A stretch of DNA of 62,022 bases from positions 1-62,022 of the IMG/VR virus record IMGVR_UViG_3300017710_000003; one strand, given 5' to 3'. This stretch comes from a virus. Under the pieces are notes generated by a model. It saw only the letters and a program-made list of their open reading frames with translations. It did no database searches and was not told the origin of the DNA. The position numbers and the translations under genes were made by a program. Of the stretch, positions 39,365-47,945 are shown one piece after another (the first letter of the stretch is position 1; every line of letters starts with the position of its first letter).

Positions 39365-42225
39365 TAGTTATTTACCTTTGCCCCTGCTCTCCACTGATAA
39401 CAAGACCAGTATCGTGCTTTCCATTTCGGCCCTGGAGTATCACATCTATGTCTTGCTCTGAAGCTTCGTCTTCTTGCAGGATCATCTCTCTTAATACTCA
39501 AACCTGTTGTATCACCAAAAGAAACTTTTACTACTTTACCTGTTTCGCCTTTTACATAAACATAAAACTTTTTAGAACCACCTCTAATCGGGTCGTTTAG
39601 TTTTACCTTTTTGCCTTGATATTCGGCCTCTTGTAAAGGTTCTGACTCGTGTTCAAATAAACACTCGTCACATTTCTTATCAAACTCTTCATCAAATTGT
39701 TTAAAACTTTTCACTTCTATATTCTCTCCGATACTCTTTCTGACTTCTTCTTTTTCATCGCCATGTTTTGATTTAAAGTCTTCTTTTGTTAGAGTTTTAA
39801 TATCTCTACTATATTCTTTAAATCTACTTTTGACAATCTCGTCATTTGTATCAACAACTTTGTTGATCATTTTTTCGTAGGTTTCTTCTAATTTAGATTC
39901 CCACTCATCACCGTATCGTCCCTTATATTTATCTATTGTTTCATCGCTATTTCGCCACTCTTCAATGTCTTTTAATTCTACTTTATTAATCATTTTAATC
40001 TTCTTACCAGAGACTTGTATTTTGTTATTTTCTGGATTACTAGGGGTATATGTTGTGCCTTGAAACTTAGGATCATAATTAGTTTCACCTGGTGTAATAG
40101 ATGAAGTGTATTTTGCATAATCATGCCCTATATCGTATGCCTCAGGCATACCCATATCTGTAAGACCCATATTTACTTTTTCAGTCTCTTTATTATTTTT
40201 GTTAATTTTTAGTTCACCATACATCTGTTTAAACTTTTTCGTGTACTTACTAGGTTTAGTCTTTGCACCTTTATCAGCACTTGTTTGTTTGTAGGCTGCA
40301 GGATCATCATCTCTCATTTTAGATTGTTTGTCTAATTGAGACTTATGTTGTTTTGCCTTATCTTTTGAAAGACCTTTTACATATTTTTTAGGTAGACCTG
40401 TCTCTTTATCTTCAGGCGATTTCTTAATTGAACCACCTTTATCATAGTACTTTGGATCTCTTTTATATTTGTGTTTAGCAATTTTCTTTGCTCTTTCTTC
40501 TAACTCAATAGGATATACTGGCGTTTCCATAATATTATGTAACCAACATCTATGTAATTGACTATCAACATCTTCTAAAGTCACATAGTTTGTTCCTCTT
40601 CTTATAACTATACCAGTTATACCATTTTGTATATCGTCAACTATATCTCCTATTTCATAGATATGTTCACTGATATACTGATCTCTTAATGTCATCTTTT
40701 CTAATTCTTCTCTTGTTGAAGCAGTTATGAAAGGTTTAAATCTTAATGCACCTGCACCAGCGTCATGGTTGACACCTGCAGCCAATTGCATACCTTTTCT
40801 TACATCTTTGAATAATTGTAAACCTTTATTTGAATTACCAAATGATGAAGGTAAACCTTTTTTAAATATATCGTAGTTGTCTGATTTAGCGGCAGTTCTC
40901 ATTTTACTTGCACTCATACCTGTTGCACCATCAGCGTCTGGATCTCTTTCACCAGCAGATACAATATTGATTTTATCATAATTATAGAAACCATGTCTAC
41001 TTCTTATGTTATTGTATTTCTTAATTGTTGTTTCAAATTCTCTTACTCTATCACTACCAACTACCATAGATAATTCTGTTGTACCTCTATTGTATAGATC
41101 GGTTACTATTTCAAATACACTATTAGATTTACTTACAATAATATTTCTAGCGTGTCTAGGAAACATTTGTTTCATTGCCTGTATTTTTTGTCTATATGAT
41201 AAAGGATTCTTTGCACTATCCTCTGACTTACTTACAAAGATATAATAGTTATCTGCTCTAACTTGCGATAACTTATTCATAAGTTTTTCATGTCCGATTG
41301 TTGGTGGATTGAATCGACCAAAGGTAAACGCTATATGTCTACCTTTGGCCTCTTTTATTTTAGATAATGATTTCAGTTCATCTGGTGTTATTTTCCCGTC
41401 ATCCATAATGTCGTTCAAATGTTTAAAGAATTTGAGATAATGATACTTCTCTAACATTTTATAAATTACATTTTTAGGAAGTCGGTTCTTAACGCCAAAC
41501 TTTCTGATTTCTTCTGGTGACATATCAGCCGCAAAAGAGTCTTTCCTATCTTGTACGGTCTTGTCACCAATATCAATTAGAGTGTTAATAGAGTCTGTAA
41601 TTTCAGCTAACTTCTTAGCAACTAATGTACTCAACCCATCTATATCAGATGAGGTAAGCCTTGATAGTTCCTCATAATCAATAATATCTCGAGCCAATTC
41701 ACCTTTAACAACATCTATTTCAGAAACACGTTTCTGAAAATCCGCTAGATATTTTTCAGGTTCGAAGGTGCCAGGTTCTGGTCTTTTGATAAACTTATTA
41801 TCGTCTATGTCAAAAGTACCATCTGCCATGTCCCTTGCCTTACTAAATGTAGCAGGATCTATGATAGAAAAGTAGTTTACAGGATGATCGGTGCCGGGTA
41901 TTGTTTCACCATTTATTTCGCCTTGATATTCTCTTATTTTTTCATGTACCTTTTCTTGTTCTTCCTGTGAACCAGGTATATCAAATAAGATATTTACATC
42001 TAAATCAGCGTCATCTCTATATTGTTTTGTTAGTATAGAACCAATTAAGGTATACTTAACTACTTTCCCAAATTTTTCAAATGTTTTAATTCCGTCTATT
42101 ATTTGTTTTCTTACAGCAGGCTTTAAACTAGGATTACTTGTATCTGGATTATCAAATACAGGTCTTGCGTATGTCTTTCTAGGTATGTCTATAATAGACT
42201 CTTTTATAAAATCTTTAAATCTCAT
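39364..42225 (-). CDS. Double nucleotidyltransferase fusion with structural C-terminus
   Basis: 953 residues, a multi-domain fusion. It begins MRFKDFIKE, a candidate capsid-targeting leader. Domain 1 (about 50-200) has G62-S63 ... D74-x-D76, the pol-beta-like nucleotidyltransferase signature. Domain 2 (about 295-470) has G303-R-F-N-P-P-T-I-G-H312 and SASKMR, a cytidylyltransferase/NMN-adenylyltransferase site. An SH3-like section (EIGDIVDDIQNGITGIVI) follows, then a long Lys-rich linker and a C-terminal domain (KFYVYVKGETGKVVKVSFGD, RRRSFRARHRCDTPGPKWKA) of structural type. Both enzyme motifs look intact, so activity is plausible. Substrates unknown. Confidence 0.8.
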   Translation of the reverse strand: MRFKDFIKESIIDIPRKTYARPVFDNPDTSNPSLKPAVRKQIIDGIKTFEKFGKVVKYTLIGSILTKQYRDDADLDVNILFDIPGSQEEQEKVHEKIREYQGEINGETIPGTDHPVNYFSIIDPATFSKARDMADGTFDIDDNKFIKRPEPGTFEPEKYLADFQKRVSEIDVVKGELARDIIDYEELSRLTSSDIDGLSTLVAKKLAEITDSINTLIDIGDKTVQDRKDSFAADMSPEEIRKFGVKNRLPKNVIYKMLEKYHYLKFFKHLNDIMDDGKITPDELKSLSKIKEAKGRHIAFTFGRFNPPTIGHEKLMNKLSQVRADNYYIFVSKSEDSAKNPLSYRQKIQAMKQMFPRHARNIIVSKSNSVFEIVTDLYNRGTTELSMVVGSDRVREFETTIKKYNNIRSRHGFYNYDKINIVSAGERDPDADGATGMSASKMRTAAKSDNYDIFKKGLPSSFGNSNKGLQLFKDVRKGMQLAAGVNHDAGAGALRFKPFITASTREELEKMTLRDQYISEHIYEIGDIVDDIQNGITGIVIRRGTNYVTLEDVDSQLHRCWLHNIMETPVYPIELEERAKKIAKHKYKRDPKYYDKGGSIKKSPEDKETGLPKKYVKGLSKDKAKQHKSQLDKQSKMRDDDPAAYKQTSADKGAKTKPSKYTKKFKQMYGELKINKNNKETEKVNMGLTDMGMPEAYDIGHDYAKYTSSITPGETNYDPKFQGTTYTPSNPENNKIQVSGKKIKMINKVELKDIEEWRNSDETIDKYKGRYGDEWESKLEETYEKMINKVVDTNDEIVKSRFKEYSRDIKTLTKEDFKSKHGDEKEEVRKSIGENIEVKSFKQFDEEFDKKCDECLFEHESEPLQEAEYQGKKVKLNDPIRGGSKKFYVYVKGETGKVVKVSFGDTTGLSIKRDDPARRRSFRARHRCDTPGPKWKARYWSCYQWRAGAKVNN

Positions 42226-42500
42226 TATTCTCCGCCGCCTCCATTGCCGCCGTTACCACCGTTTGCGCCATTGCCACCGTTTCCATTACCATTGCCGTTA
42301 CCATTTCCGTTAGTATCACCATTACCATTTGTATTATCTGTATCAGCGTTTTTACTTGTTGTGCCGATACGACCAAAGAAAGGGTATCTTACATATTTAT
42401 TTCCTGTAGGAACACAAACCTTTAGTTTATTGTCAAATCTATATCCGTCAGGACATCTTTTATCTGCAACTAAACTCATGTACTCTTTAAATTTCTTCAT
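42225..42500 (-). CDS. Asn/Gly-repeat protein with CPDGYRFD motif
   Basis: 91 residues. A short front part (KRCPDGYRFDNKLKVCVPTG) has two cysteines in a pattern seen in marine phage structural proteins. The last 30 residues are a run of Asn-Gly repeats ending in GGGGE. The start (MKKFKEYMSL) resembles the capsid-targeting leader but lacks the L/I-x-E site. Overlaps both neighbours. Function unknown. Confidence 0.65.
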   Translation of the reverse strand: MKKFKEYMSLVADKRCPDGYRFDNKLKVCVPTGNKYVRYPFFGRIGTTSKNADTDNTNGNGDTNGNGNGNGNGNGGNGANGGNGGNGGGGE

Positions 42501-43186
42501 GTTCTTCTTTTTGTTTTTCTCTCACCTGCCATCCATCTTTTTGCAATGTAAGATGATATAGGTTTTGTAATCATTCGTCTAACTATTTTTGATATATTAT
42601 TTAATGTTATGGTTACTAATTCTGCCTCTGATCTATTATTATCAACTACAACAAAATTATTCATACCAAATAGTCTTTGAAACTTACCGATATTACTTTG
42701 TACACCTTCCCAGTTTTTCTTTACAATATATTCTGGTACAATTCTTTCTCTTCTTTTTTGTCTTTCTAAAGCAACATCTAAACTAGTATTTACAAATACC
42801 ATATAACAATCATATCCTAATTGTTTAAGCATATTAGCATTTCTAGCAATAGTATCATAATCTCTACCTGTACTATCAATAACTAAACCAAGTCTACCTT
42901 TTAAATAAGTTTGTAATTGATTAAAAATGGTACCTTTTGCTTTCTTTCTTAATATATCTCTAAAGTATTCTTCTTCATCTGGCATTTTCATAGACAAACC
43001 TGCCTTTTTAATTTCTCTTTCAAATGCAATATCAGAGTTTACAACTTTTAAACCTGAACCTGCAAATGCTGAAGAAGCTACAAATGTCTTACCTGAACCA
43101 GGACCACCTGCAAGAAAAAATGCTTTGAATATACCTGGATCATAAAGACCCTCATTTATCTGTTGTGCAAAACTTTTAATTTCCAT
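42497..43186 (-). CDS. P-loop kinase, zeta-toxin/AAA_33-like
   Basis: 229 residues. The Walker A is G27-G-P-G-S-G-K-T34. NSDIAFEREIKK and VIDSTGRDYDTI match the zeta-toxin/polynucleotide-kinase-like P-loop kinases that phosphorylate small molecules or nucleotide sugars. It begins MEIKSFAQQINEG with I-N-E, a candidate prohead-protease cleavage site. The Lys/Arg-rich tail (AGERKTKRRT) could contact nucleic acid. Substrate unknown. Confidence 0.78.
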   Translation of the reverse strand: MEIKSFAQQINEGLYDPGIFKAFFLAGGPGSGKTFVASSAFAGSGLKVVNSDIAFEREIKKAGLSMKMPDEEEYFRDILRKKAKGTIFNQLQTYLKGRLGLVIDSTGRDYDTIARNANMLKQLGYDCYMVFVNTSLDVALERQKRRERIVPEYIVKKNWEGVQSNIGKFQRLFGMNNFVVVDNNRSEAELVTITLNNISKIVRRMITKPISSYIAKRWMAGERKTKRRT

Positions 43187-43754
43187 CTTCTATTGCCTTT
43201 ATAATTTTATTAGCGTTATCTTCTATTGTACCACCCTCTGCTTTTATTTCTACGAAACCAGGTTTGTCTCTAAAATGTTCTACTGCAGGACCTGTTTCTC
43301 TATTGTATAAGTCTATTCTATTATTGATTATCTCTTCAGTATCATCTGCTCTACCTCTTGCTAATAATCTTTTTAAAATTTCTTCTCTACTGACATCTAA
43401 AAATATAACTTTATCGTAACCTATGTTTGCCTCTTCCATATCTCTTACTTGCGTCATATATCTAGGCCAACCATCTAAAACATAACCAGTAGGTGATTGA
43501 TCTACTTTATCTTTAATTAATTTTAAGACTATTTCATTAGGCACAAATTGACCTGTTGAAATTATATCTGCAACTTGTTTTCCTATCTCACTACCTTTTT
43601 CTACTTCTTTTCTTAACATGCCACCTGGATAGATATGAGGTATAGAAAACCTTTTTGTAATGTATTCTGCATAAGTAGATTTGCCTGAACCAGGACCACC
43701 CATTAATATAATTCTTCTAGTTGTCTCTTCTAAAAATGTCAAAAATGTTTTCAT
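43176..43754 (-). CDS. adk: Adenylate kinase family protein
   Basis: 192 residues. P-loop G19-G-P-G-S-G-K-S26, the NMP-binding YPGGMLRKEV, and L92-D-G-W-P-R97 (LDGxPR) identify the adenylate kinase family. RLLARGRADDTEEIINNRI is the short lid form. It interconverts ATP, AMP and ADP or a related pair. It begins MKTFLTFLEETTRR, resembling the T4 internal-protein leader, with L-E-E at 8-10. It may be packaged in the head; if so, the leader must be cleaved off. Confidence 0.85.
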   Translation of the reverse strand: MKTFLTFLEETTRRIILMGGPGSGKSTYAEYITKRFSIPHIYPGGMLRKEVEKGSEIGKQVADIISTGQFVPNEIVLKLIKDKVDQSPTGYVLDGWPRYMTQVRDMEEANIGYDKVIFLDVSREEILKRLLARGRADDTEEIINNRIDLYNRETGPAVEHFRDKPGFVEIKAEGGTIEDNANKIIKAIEDGN

Positions 43755-44977
43755 TATCCTTTTATCCAGTTCTTTTGTAAATTAAAGTTAGCAGTACTAA
43801 ATTCTAATCTATCTACTAATTTAACAGCATTACCCATTCTATCTACAGCAACATAACCCTCTGGATTAGTTAATTTAAATCCATTGTTAGTTTGTAGATA
43901 TGTACCGATAGATTTAATTTGATTCATCTTACTTACTAAAAAGTTTTTTGCTGTTTGTAAAGATACATAACTTGCGATTGCAAAGTATATCTCATTTTCA
44001 TATCTATCAATAAATTTTAAACCTTCGTTTCTAATAGTTTCATATTTTCTTTTTGCACTATCAGTTTTTCTTTTTGTAATTTCGTCATCTAAAACTGAAG
44101 CATAATATTTTCTAAAATCTGTTTGTAGTTTTTTTACACCACTTATTGCTCTACCTCTTTTGATATAATCATTAAAGTATATTTTTAATCTTGCACCAAC
44201 TGATAATAAATTAGTTTGTGATTTTAATAAATTTAAAATTCTTTTGCCTTTGCCAATAGAACCCATAGCCATTCTTAACATGCCATCGTATCTATCACTT
44301 TCTGCGTCTGTAAATGTTGCAACACCTGAGTTATCTTTATAACTAGCGTCATCAAAAAATACTGATGGCGTCTTTGTAAATGAGTTTACATTAACGCCAA
44401 AACTTGCTTTTAAATCAACCATCTTTCGACCTGTGTAAGTAGTGTGAAAGATTATGCCTAATTTACTTCTTAATATTCTTTTTGCAAGATCAGTATTTTG
44501 AGGTACAGCGTAAGTAATAGTGTTAGGTTTAAACGCAATTGAGTCTTCACCTCTAATACTTACTTTTTCAATATCTTTAGGTGTATATAATAAATCGCCT
44601 TGAACGATACCTTTGATATTTAATTTTGGTAATTCTTTTAAACAAACAATTAGTTTGTCTGCTAAACCACCTGCGTGATTTTTTCTTATATCTGATTGTG
44701 TGTAATTGATTTTAGGATTTACATTGAAGACAGATTTTGATCCAACAAAAAATCTGTTGTTTTCAGGATTGATACCACAGAATACAGCTGGCGCACCATC
44801 CCATTTGACTGATAGATTAACTTTTCTACGAGATGATCCTAAAAGCATATTTCTTAACGATTTAAGAAACTCTATTGCTTCTAAGCCACCTGAGTAGCCG
44901 TTATTGATTATGTTATCTTCTAAATGTTCTAAATGTGTATTTTTAGCTTCATTTAGATATTGTTTAAAACTATACAT
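43754..44977 (-). CDS. DUF6267-like protein with ligase-type nucleotidyltransferase motifs
   Basis: 407 residues, resembling the cyanophage family labelled DUF6267. It contains K58-W-D60-G61 (LSVKWDGAPAVF), the KxDG adenylation motif of DNA/RNA ligases, then RFFVGSKSVFN (motif III-like), GIVQGDLLYTP and a late EGYVAVDRMGNAVKLVDR (motif V-like). Thus a nucleotidyl-lysine intermediate is plausible. The start MYSFKQYLNEAKN matches the capsid-targeting leader, with L-N-E at 8-10. A sigma70 promoter and a late promoter both precede it. Confidence 0.75.
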   Translation of the reverse strand: MYSFKQYLNEAKNTHLEHLEDNIINNGYSGGLEAIEFLKSLRNMLLGSSRRKVNLSVKWDGAPAVFCGINPENNRFFVGSKSVFNVNPKINYTQSDIRKNHAGGLADKLIVCLKELPKLNIKGIVQGDLLYTPKDIEKVSIRGEDSIAFKPNTITYAVPQNTDLAKRILRSKLGIIFHTTYTGRKMVDLKASFGVNVNSFTKTPSVFFDDASYKDNSGVATFTDAESDRYDGMLRMAMGSIGKGKRILNLLKSQTNLLSVGARLKIYFNDYIKRGRAISGVKKLQTDFRKYYASVLDDEITKRKTDSAKRKYETIRNEGLKFIDRYENEIYFAIASYVSLQTAKNFLVSKMNQIKSIGTYLQTNNGFKLTNPEGYVAVDRMGNAVKLVDRLEFSTANFNLQKNWIKG

Positions 44978-44995
44978 TTGTTTCCCACTATATCC

Positions 44996-45024
44996 ATTAT
45001 ATCAAAATTCAAGGCCATTGTCAA
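44996..45024 (-). promoter_or_regulatory. Sigma70 consensus promoter
   Basis: TTGACA (45019-45024), 17-base spacer, TATAAT (44996-45001) on the minus strand, 18 bases before the start at 44977. Confidence 0.82.
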
Positions 45025-45069
45025 TAAAAATTCCAATCAAATCCATTAATAAATCACTACTTACGACAA

Positions 45070-45077
45070 TATTTATA
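45070..45077 (-). promoter_or_regulatory. T4-type late promoter
   Basis: TATAAATA on the minus strand, about 93 bases upstream of the 44977 start and 46 bases upstream of the sigma70 promoter. The two in tandem would give early and late expression of the ligase-like gene. Confidence 0.6.
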
Positions 45078-45085
45078 AGATTAGA

Positions 45086-45301
45086 TTACTTGATTTTTAA
45101 TACTTTATGTACAAACCACTTTAAAAATCTCTTAATATAACCGTTAACCCATTTATTCATTACCCAACGAAAGATTCTAACGACTATTAATATAGGACTT
45201 GCTAGAACATCAAAGGCAATAAGTCCAACATCAACAGAAAAATCTATAATGTTGTCTGTATTACAAGCCTTCTTCCATCTTTCTTTAAGTGTTAACTTCA
45301 T
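45086..45301 (-). CDS. Small amphipathic membrane-associated protein
   Basis: 71 residues starting MKLTLKERWKKACN. A hydrophobic stretch (DVGLIAFDVLASPILIVVRIF) and basic aromatic helices (WVMNKWVNGYIKRFLKWFV) suggest a peripheral membrane or pore-like protein. The in-frame TTG at 45325 is within the upstream gene, so the ATG at 45301 (after AAAGGG) is the start. Function unknown. Confidence 0.65.
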   Translation of the reverse strand: MKLTLKERWKKACNTDNIIDFSVDVGLIAFDVLASPILIVVRIFRWVMNKWVNGYIKRFLKWFVHKVLKIK

Positions 45302-45302
45302 T

Positions 45303-46511
45303 CTAATTCCCTTTGGCAATAACAAACTTGCCTGAAAGAGGTGTACGAGAGGTTACATATTGATACATAATTAAAACAAAGTCATTAATTTGTTGTTGAC
45401 TTTTTTTATCTGTTCTTCTAAACCACTTCTTCAGAACGGGCATAATATTATTAATAATATTTAAGGCAGATATTTCACCTCTTTTAAAATTGAATAAATT
45501 TTTATTTTGTCTTTCTAATGCTGATCTTTGTTTTACAATAGGTTCAATCTGTTTAAAATACATCTTCTCACCATCTTCATATAATTTTTTTACTTTTACT
45601 CCTGTTTGTCTATCTACAAATGATAACAAGTTAGCAAATACTTTCATAGAACCTATTGAACCACCTCTTGCCTCTGCACCACCACCTAAAAACTCTGCAA
45701 CAAATCTTTTAGCACTAGGGTCGTGTCTAAATTTTATATCACCAGATTTAAGTAATATTCTCATATCTCTAGTTTCTGTCTTCTTACCAAAGGCAACTTT
45801 CTTATAAGGTTTCCAGTCTGTTGTTCCTTTTACCACTAAATTTTTTAGTGATTGAATTTCTTTTTTTCTATCAAAGTTAACTAATTGTATTATAGCTTTT
45901 TTTGTAGTTTTCTTTAGTGATAAAGGCAACATATTACCACTATCAATTAAATCACTTATTAAAACATTTAATTGTGGGAACCCAAATGAATTGGGTTTAG
46001 CTTCTGCTAATGTAGTTCTTAATTTATCTTTTGCCATTTTACTTGCAAGATATATGTCGGCAGGAGACCATTTGTTTATGTCACCAAATCTTGTTTGATT
46101 TTTTATAGTGATAGGCATTTTGTTTGCCATAGACCATAACTTTTGTATAGTACCCATAACATCTTTATCACCTCTAAAGTAAAATAGATTTTGATAACCT
46201 TTACCTTTAATTTTGTAATCTTTATCTATTGTTTCTATTTGTTTAATTAGTTCTACTGCAATTAGATTAGATGATGTATACCAATCATTATTAGAAGTTA
46301 GAAATTTAGTTATGTCATTATAAGAAACACCAGGTGTATCTAGTCGTTTAAACGCTAGTTCTAACTTTTTATTATACTTGTCTTTAAAATCTGTAAATGT
46401 GGGATATGTTTTAAGGTCAAATGCCTTATCTATACTACTTGCACCTACATTATCTGCAAGTGAAGAAAATAGTGCTTGTGCTGATTCTAATAATGTTGTC
46501 TTGTCTGCCAT
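45303..46511 (-). CDS. Large conserved structural-type hypothetical protein
   Basis: 402 residues, helical and Lys-rich (LELAFKRLDTPGVSYNDI, GYQNLFYFRGDKDVMGTIQK). It contains FVAEFLGGGAEARGGSIGSM in the middle. Proteins of this type are present in T4-like marine phages next to the ligase-like and kinase genes, but I cannot name a function. One base separates it from the next gene. Confidence 0.6.
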   Translation of the reverse strand: MADKTTLLESAQALFSSLADNVGASSIDKAFDLKTYPTFTDFKDKYNKKLELAFKRLDTPGVSYNDITKFLTSNNDWYTSSNLIAVELIKQIETIDKDYKIKGKGYQNLFYFRGDKDVMGTIQKLWSMANKMPITIKNQTRFGDINKWSPADIYLASKMAKDKLRTTLAEAKPNSFGFPQLNVLISDLIDSGNMLPLSLKKTTKKAIIQLVNFDRKKEIQSLKNLVVKGTTDWKPYKKVAFGKKTETRDMRILLKSGDIKFRHDPSAKRFVAEFLGGGAEARGGSIGSMKVFANLLSFVDRQTGVKVKKLYEDGEKMYFKQIEPIVKQRSALERQNKNLFNFKRGEISALNIINNIMPVLKKWFRRTDKKSQQQINDFVLIMYQYVTSRTPLSGKFVIAKGN

Positions 46512-46535
46512 ACATATATTTATGTATTAGGCTAT

Positions 46536-47102
46536 CTAACTTTTGTAATCTGCGTAAACATTACCTGAAACGGTATATCTGTAACCTTCAAAAGGTTGTT
46601 GTCTAACTTCATGCCTCATCATACTAGGAAAAATTAATAACATTCCTGGTTTGATTTTTTTCTCTACACCAAGTCCTTCTTTTGTTTTTACTTCAGGAAA
46701 GTATAAACCTGGGGCACCTTCTGGTGCCGTTATGTAATAAGCACAGGAATAGATAGCAGGCCAGTGATCATGTGCTTTAGTTGTTTGACCTGAAGTGTAC
46801 TTTAAACCCCATAGATTTTTTATTAAAAACTTATAGTTATGAGTTGGATTAAATTGCATACGAGAAATAGCGTCACAAGCATCCAAATACATTTTAGCAA
46901 ATCTTTCAAAACCAGGATATTCCCACATTTGCCAATATGTCATTTGACATTGTGCGTTTGTTTTATGCCCTTGTTGATCGCCTACTTTTTCTATTTCTTC
47001 TATAAGAAGTTTATCCATTTCTGGTTCATCAAGTTGAAACTCAAAAATAGCTTCTTTTCTATTTACTTCAAAATCGTTTCTTGCTATTTGATATTTCTTC
47101 AT
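46536..47102 (-). CDS. 2OG-Fe(II) oxygenase-like protein
   Basis: 188 residues starting MKKYQIARND. Ligands H111-x-H113 (TKAHDHWPA), H164 (MMRHEVR) and R175 (GYRYTVSGN) fit the phage-type 2OG-Fe(II) oxygenase family. SCAYYITAPEGAPGLYF is the core strand. The frame extends to 47174 but would overlap the upstream gene by 107 bases; the ATG at 47102 follows AGAGAAG. Substrate unknown. Confidence 0.78.
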   Translation of the reverse strand: MKKYQIARNDFEVNRKEAIFEFQLDEPEMDKLLIEEIEKVGDQQGHKTNAQCQMTYWQMWEYPGFERFAKMYLDACDAISRMQFNPTHNYKFLIKNLWGLKYTSGQTTKAHDHWPAIYSCAYYITAPEGAPGLYFPEVKTKEGLGVEKKIKPGMLLIFPSMMRHEVRQQPFEGYRYTVSGNVYADYKS

Positions 47103-47325
47103 CGCTTCTCTTATCAAAACAAGATGGGAAACCATAGTTACCAAATGTTTTGTTTTTGTTTTGAAATTTAACAAGTGCTTTTACATCTTCTTCAAAGAAA
47201 GATTCTTTTAAAACCTGACCTTTAGGCATTTCAACTGCTCTCCATATTATCTTGCCATTCTTTTTAACCATAGCAGACTTGTAATACACACCCTTATTTA
47301 TTCGTTTTTTAATTTTCTTTTTCAT
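47068..47325 (-). CDS. Small basic hypothetical protein
   Basis: 85 residues, strongly basic (MKKKIKKRINKG ..., KNGKIIWRAVEMP). It overlaps the 2OG gene on each side. No motif recognised. Confidence 0.6.
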   Translation of the reverse strand: MKKKIKKRINKGVYYKSAMVKKNGKIIWRAVEMPKGQVLKESFFEEDVKALVKFQNKNKTFGNYGFPSCFDKRSDEEISNSKKRF

Positions 47326-47945
47326 AATGAGTTAAAACTTAATGCTATCCTATCTGTTGTTTGGTTTACTTTATAACTAGAGTCATGTTCTATCCACGAT
47401 GGGAATATTATTAAATCATTATTCTTAGGTTTAAAATTAAAATTTATGCAATTGTTTTTATCAATATTATCAAACTTATATAATTTGACTTTATCGTTTG
47501 GATTATAAAAATATATATCACTACTTGAATCATCTATATTTAAGTATATCACACCACTTAATTTAGAGGGTATATGGTCGTGTTTCATTAAACTACTATC
47601 TTTATCCATAATTGTAATCCATGAGTTATCTACTTTTAAATTTTTAAATCCTAATTCTATTGAAGTTTTATCTATTATGTTTTGTATATCTTGTTTTAAA
47701 TTTTTACATTCTGGTACATTGTTTGTAAAATAATCTACTATATAATCGCCATCTTTAAATTTAAACTTATCATTTTTATAATGTGATATTTTAAAGTTGC
47801 CATATCCTACACCTTCTACATTACCTAAATTATTAAAAACATTTGAATTGTCTTTTATGTGTTTAACAATATCTTTTCTTATATTGTCATCTAAAAAATT
47901 TTCAATATAGATTATAGGTGTACTAAACAATTCTATTTTGTTCAT
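47322..47945 (-). CDS. 2OG-Fe(II) oxygenase
   Basis: 207 residues. H122-x-H124 (MKHDHIPSKLSGVIYLN), H187 (IEHDSSY) and R199 (DRIALSF) form the iron and 2-oxoglutarate site. It follows helicase gp41 and precedes the second 2OG gene, so two such enzymes are neighbours in one transcript. Substrate unknown. Confidence 0.82.
   Translation of the reverse strand: MNKIELFSTPIIYIENFLDDNIRKDIVKHIKDNSNVFNNLGNVEGVGYGNFKISHYKNDKFKFKDGDYIVDYFTNNVPECKNLKQDIQNIIDKTSIELGFKNLKVDNSWITIMDKDSSLMKHDHIPSKLSGVIYLNIDDSSSDIYFYNPNDKVKLYKFDNIDKNNCINFNFKPKNNDLIIFPSWIEHDSSYKVNQTTDRIALSFNSL

Noticed and set aside
46517-46524. CATAAATA late-promoter-like element before 45303-46511
   Set aside because: Only 6 bases from the start codon, so the transcript would be leaderless; one base off the consensus.
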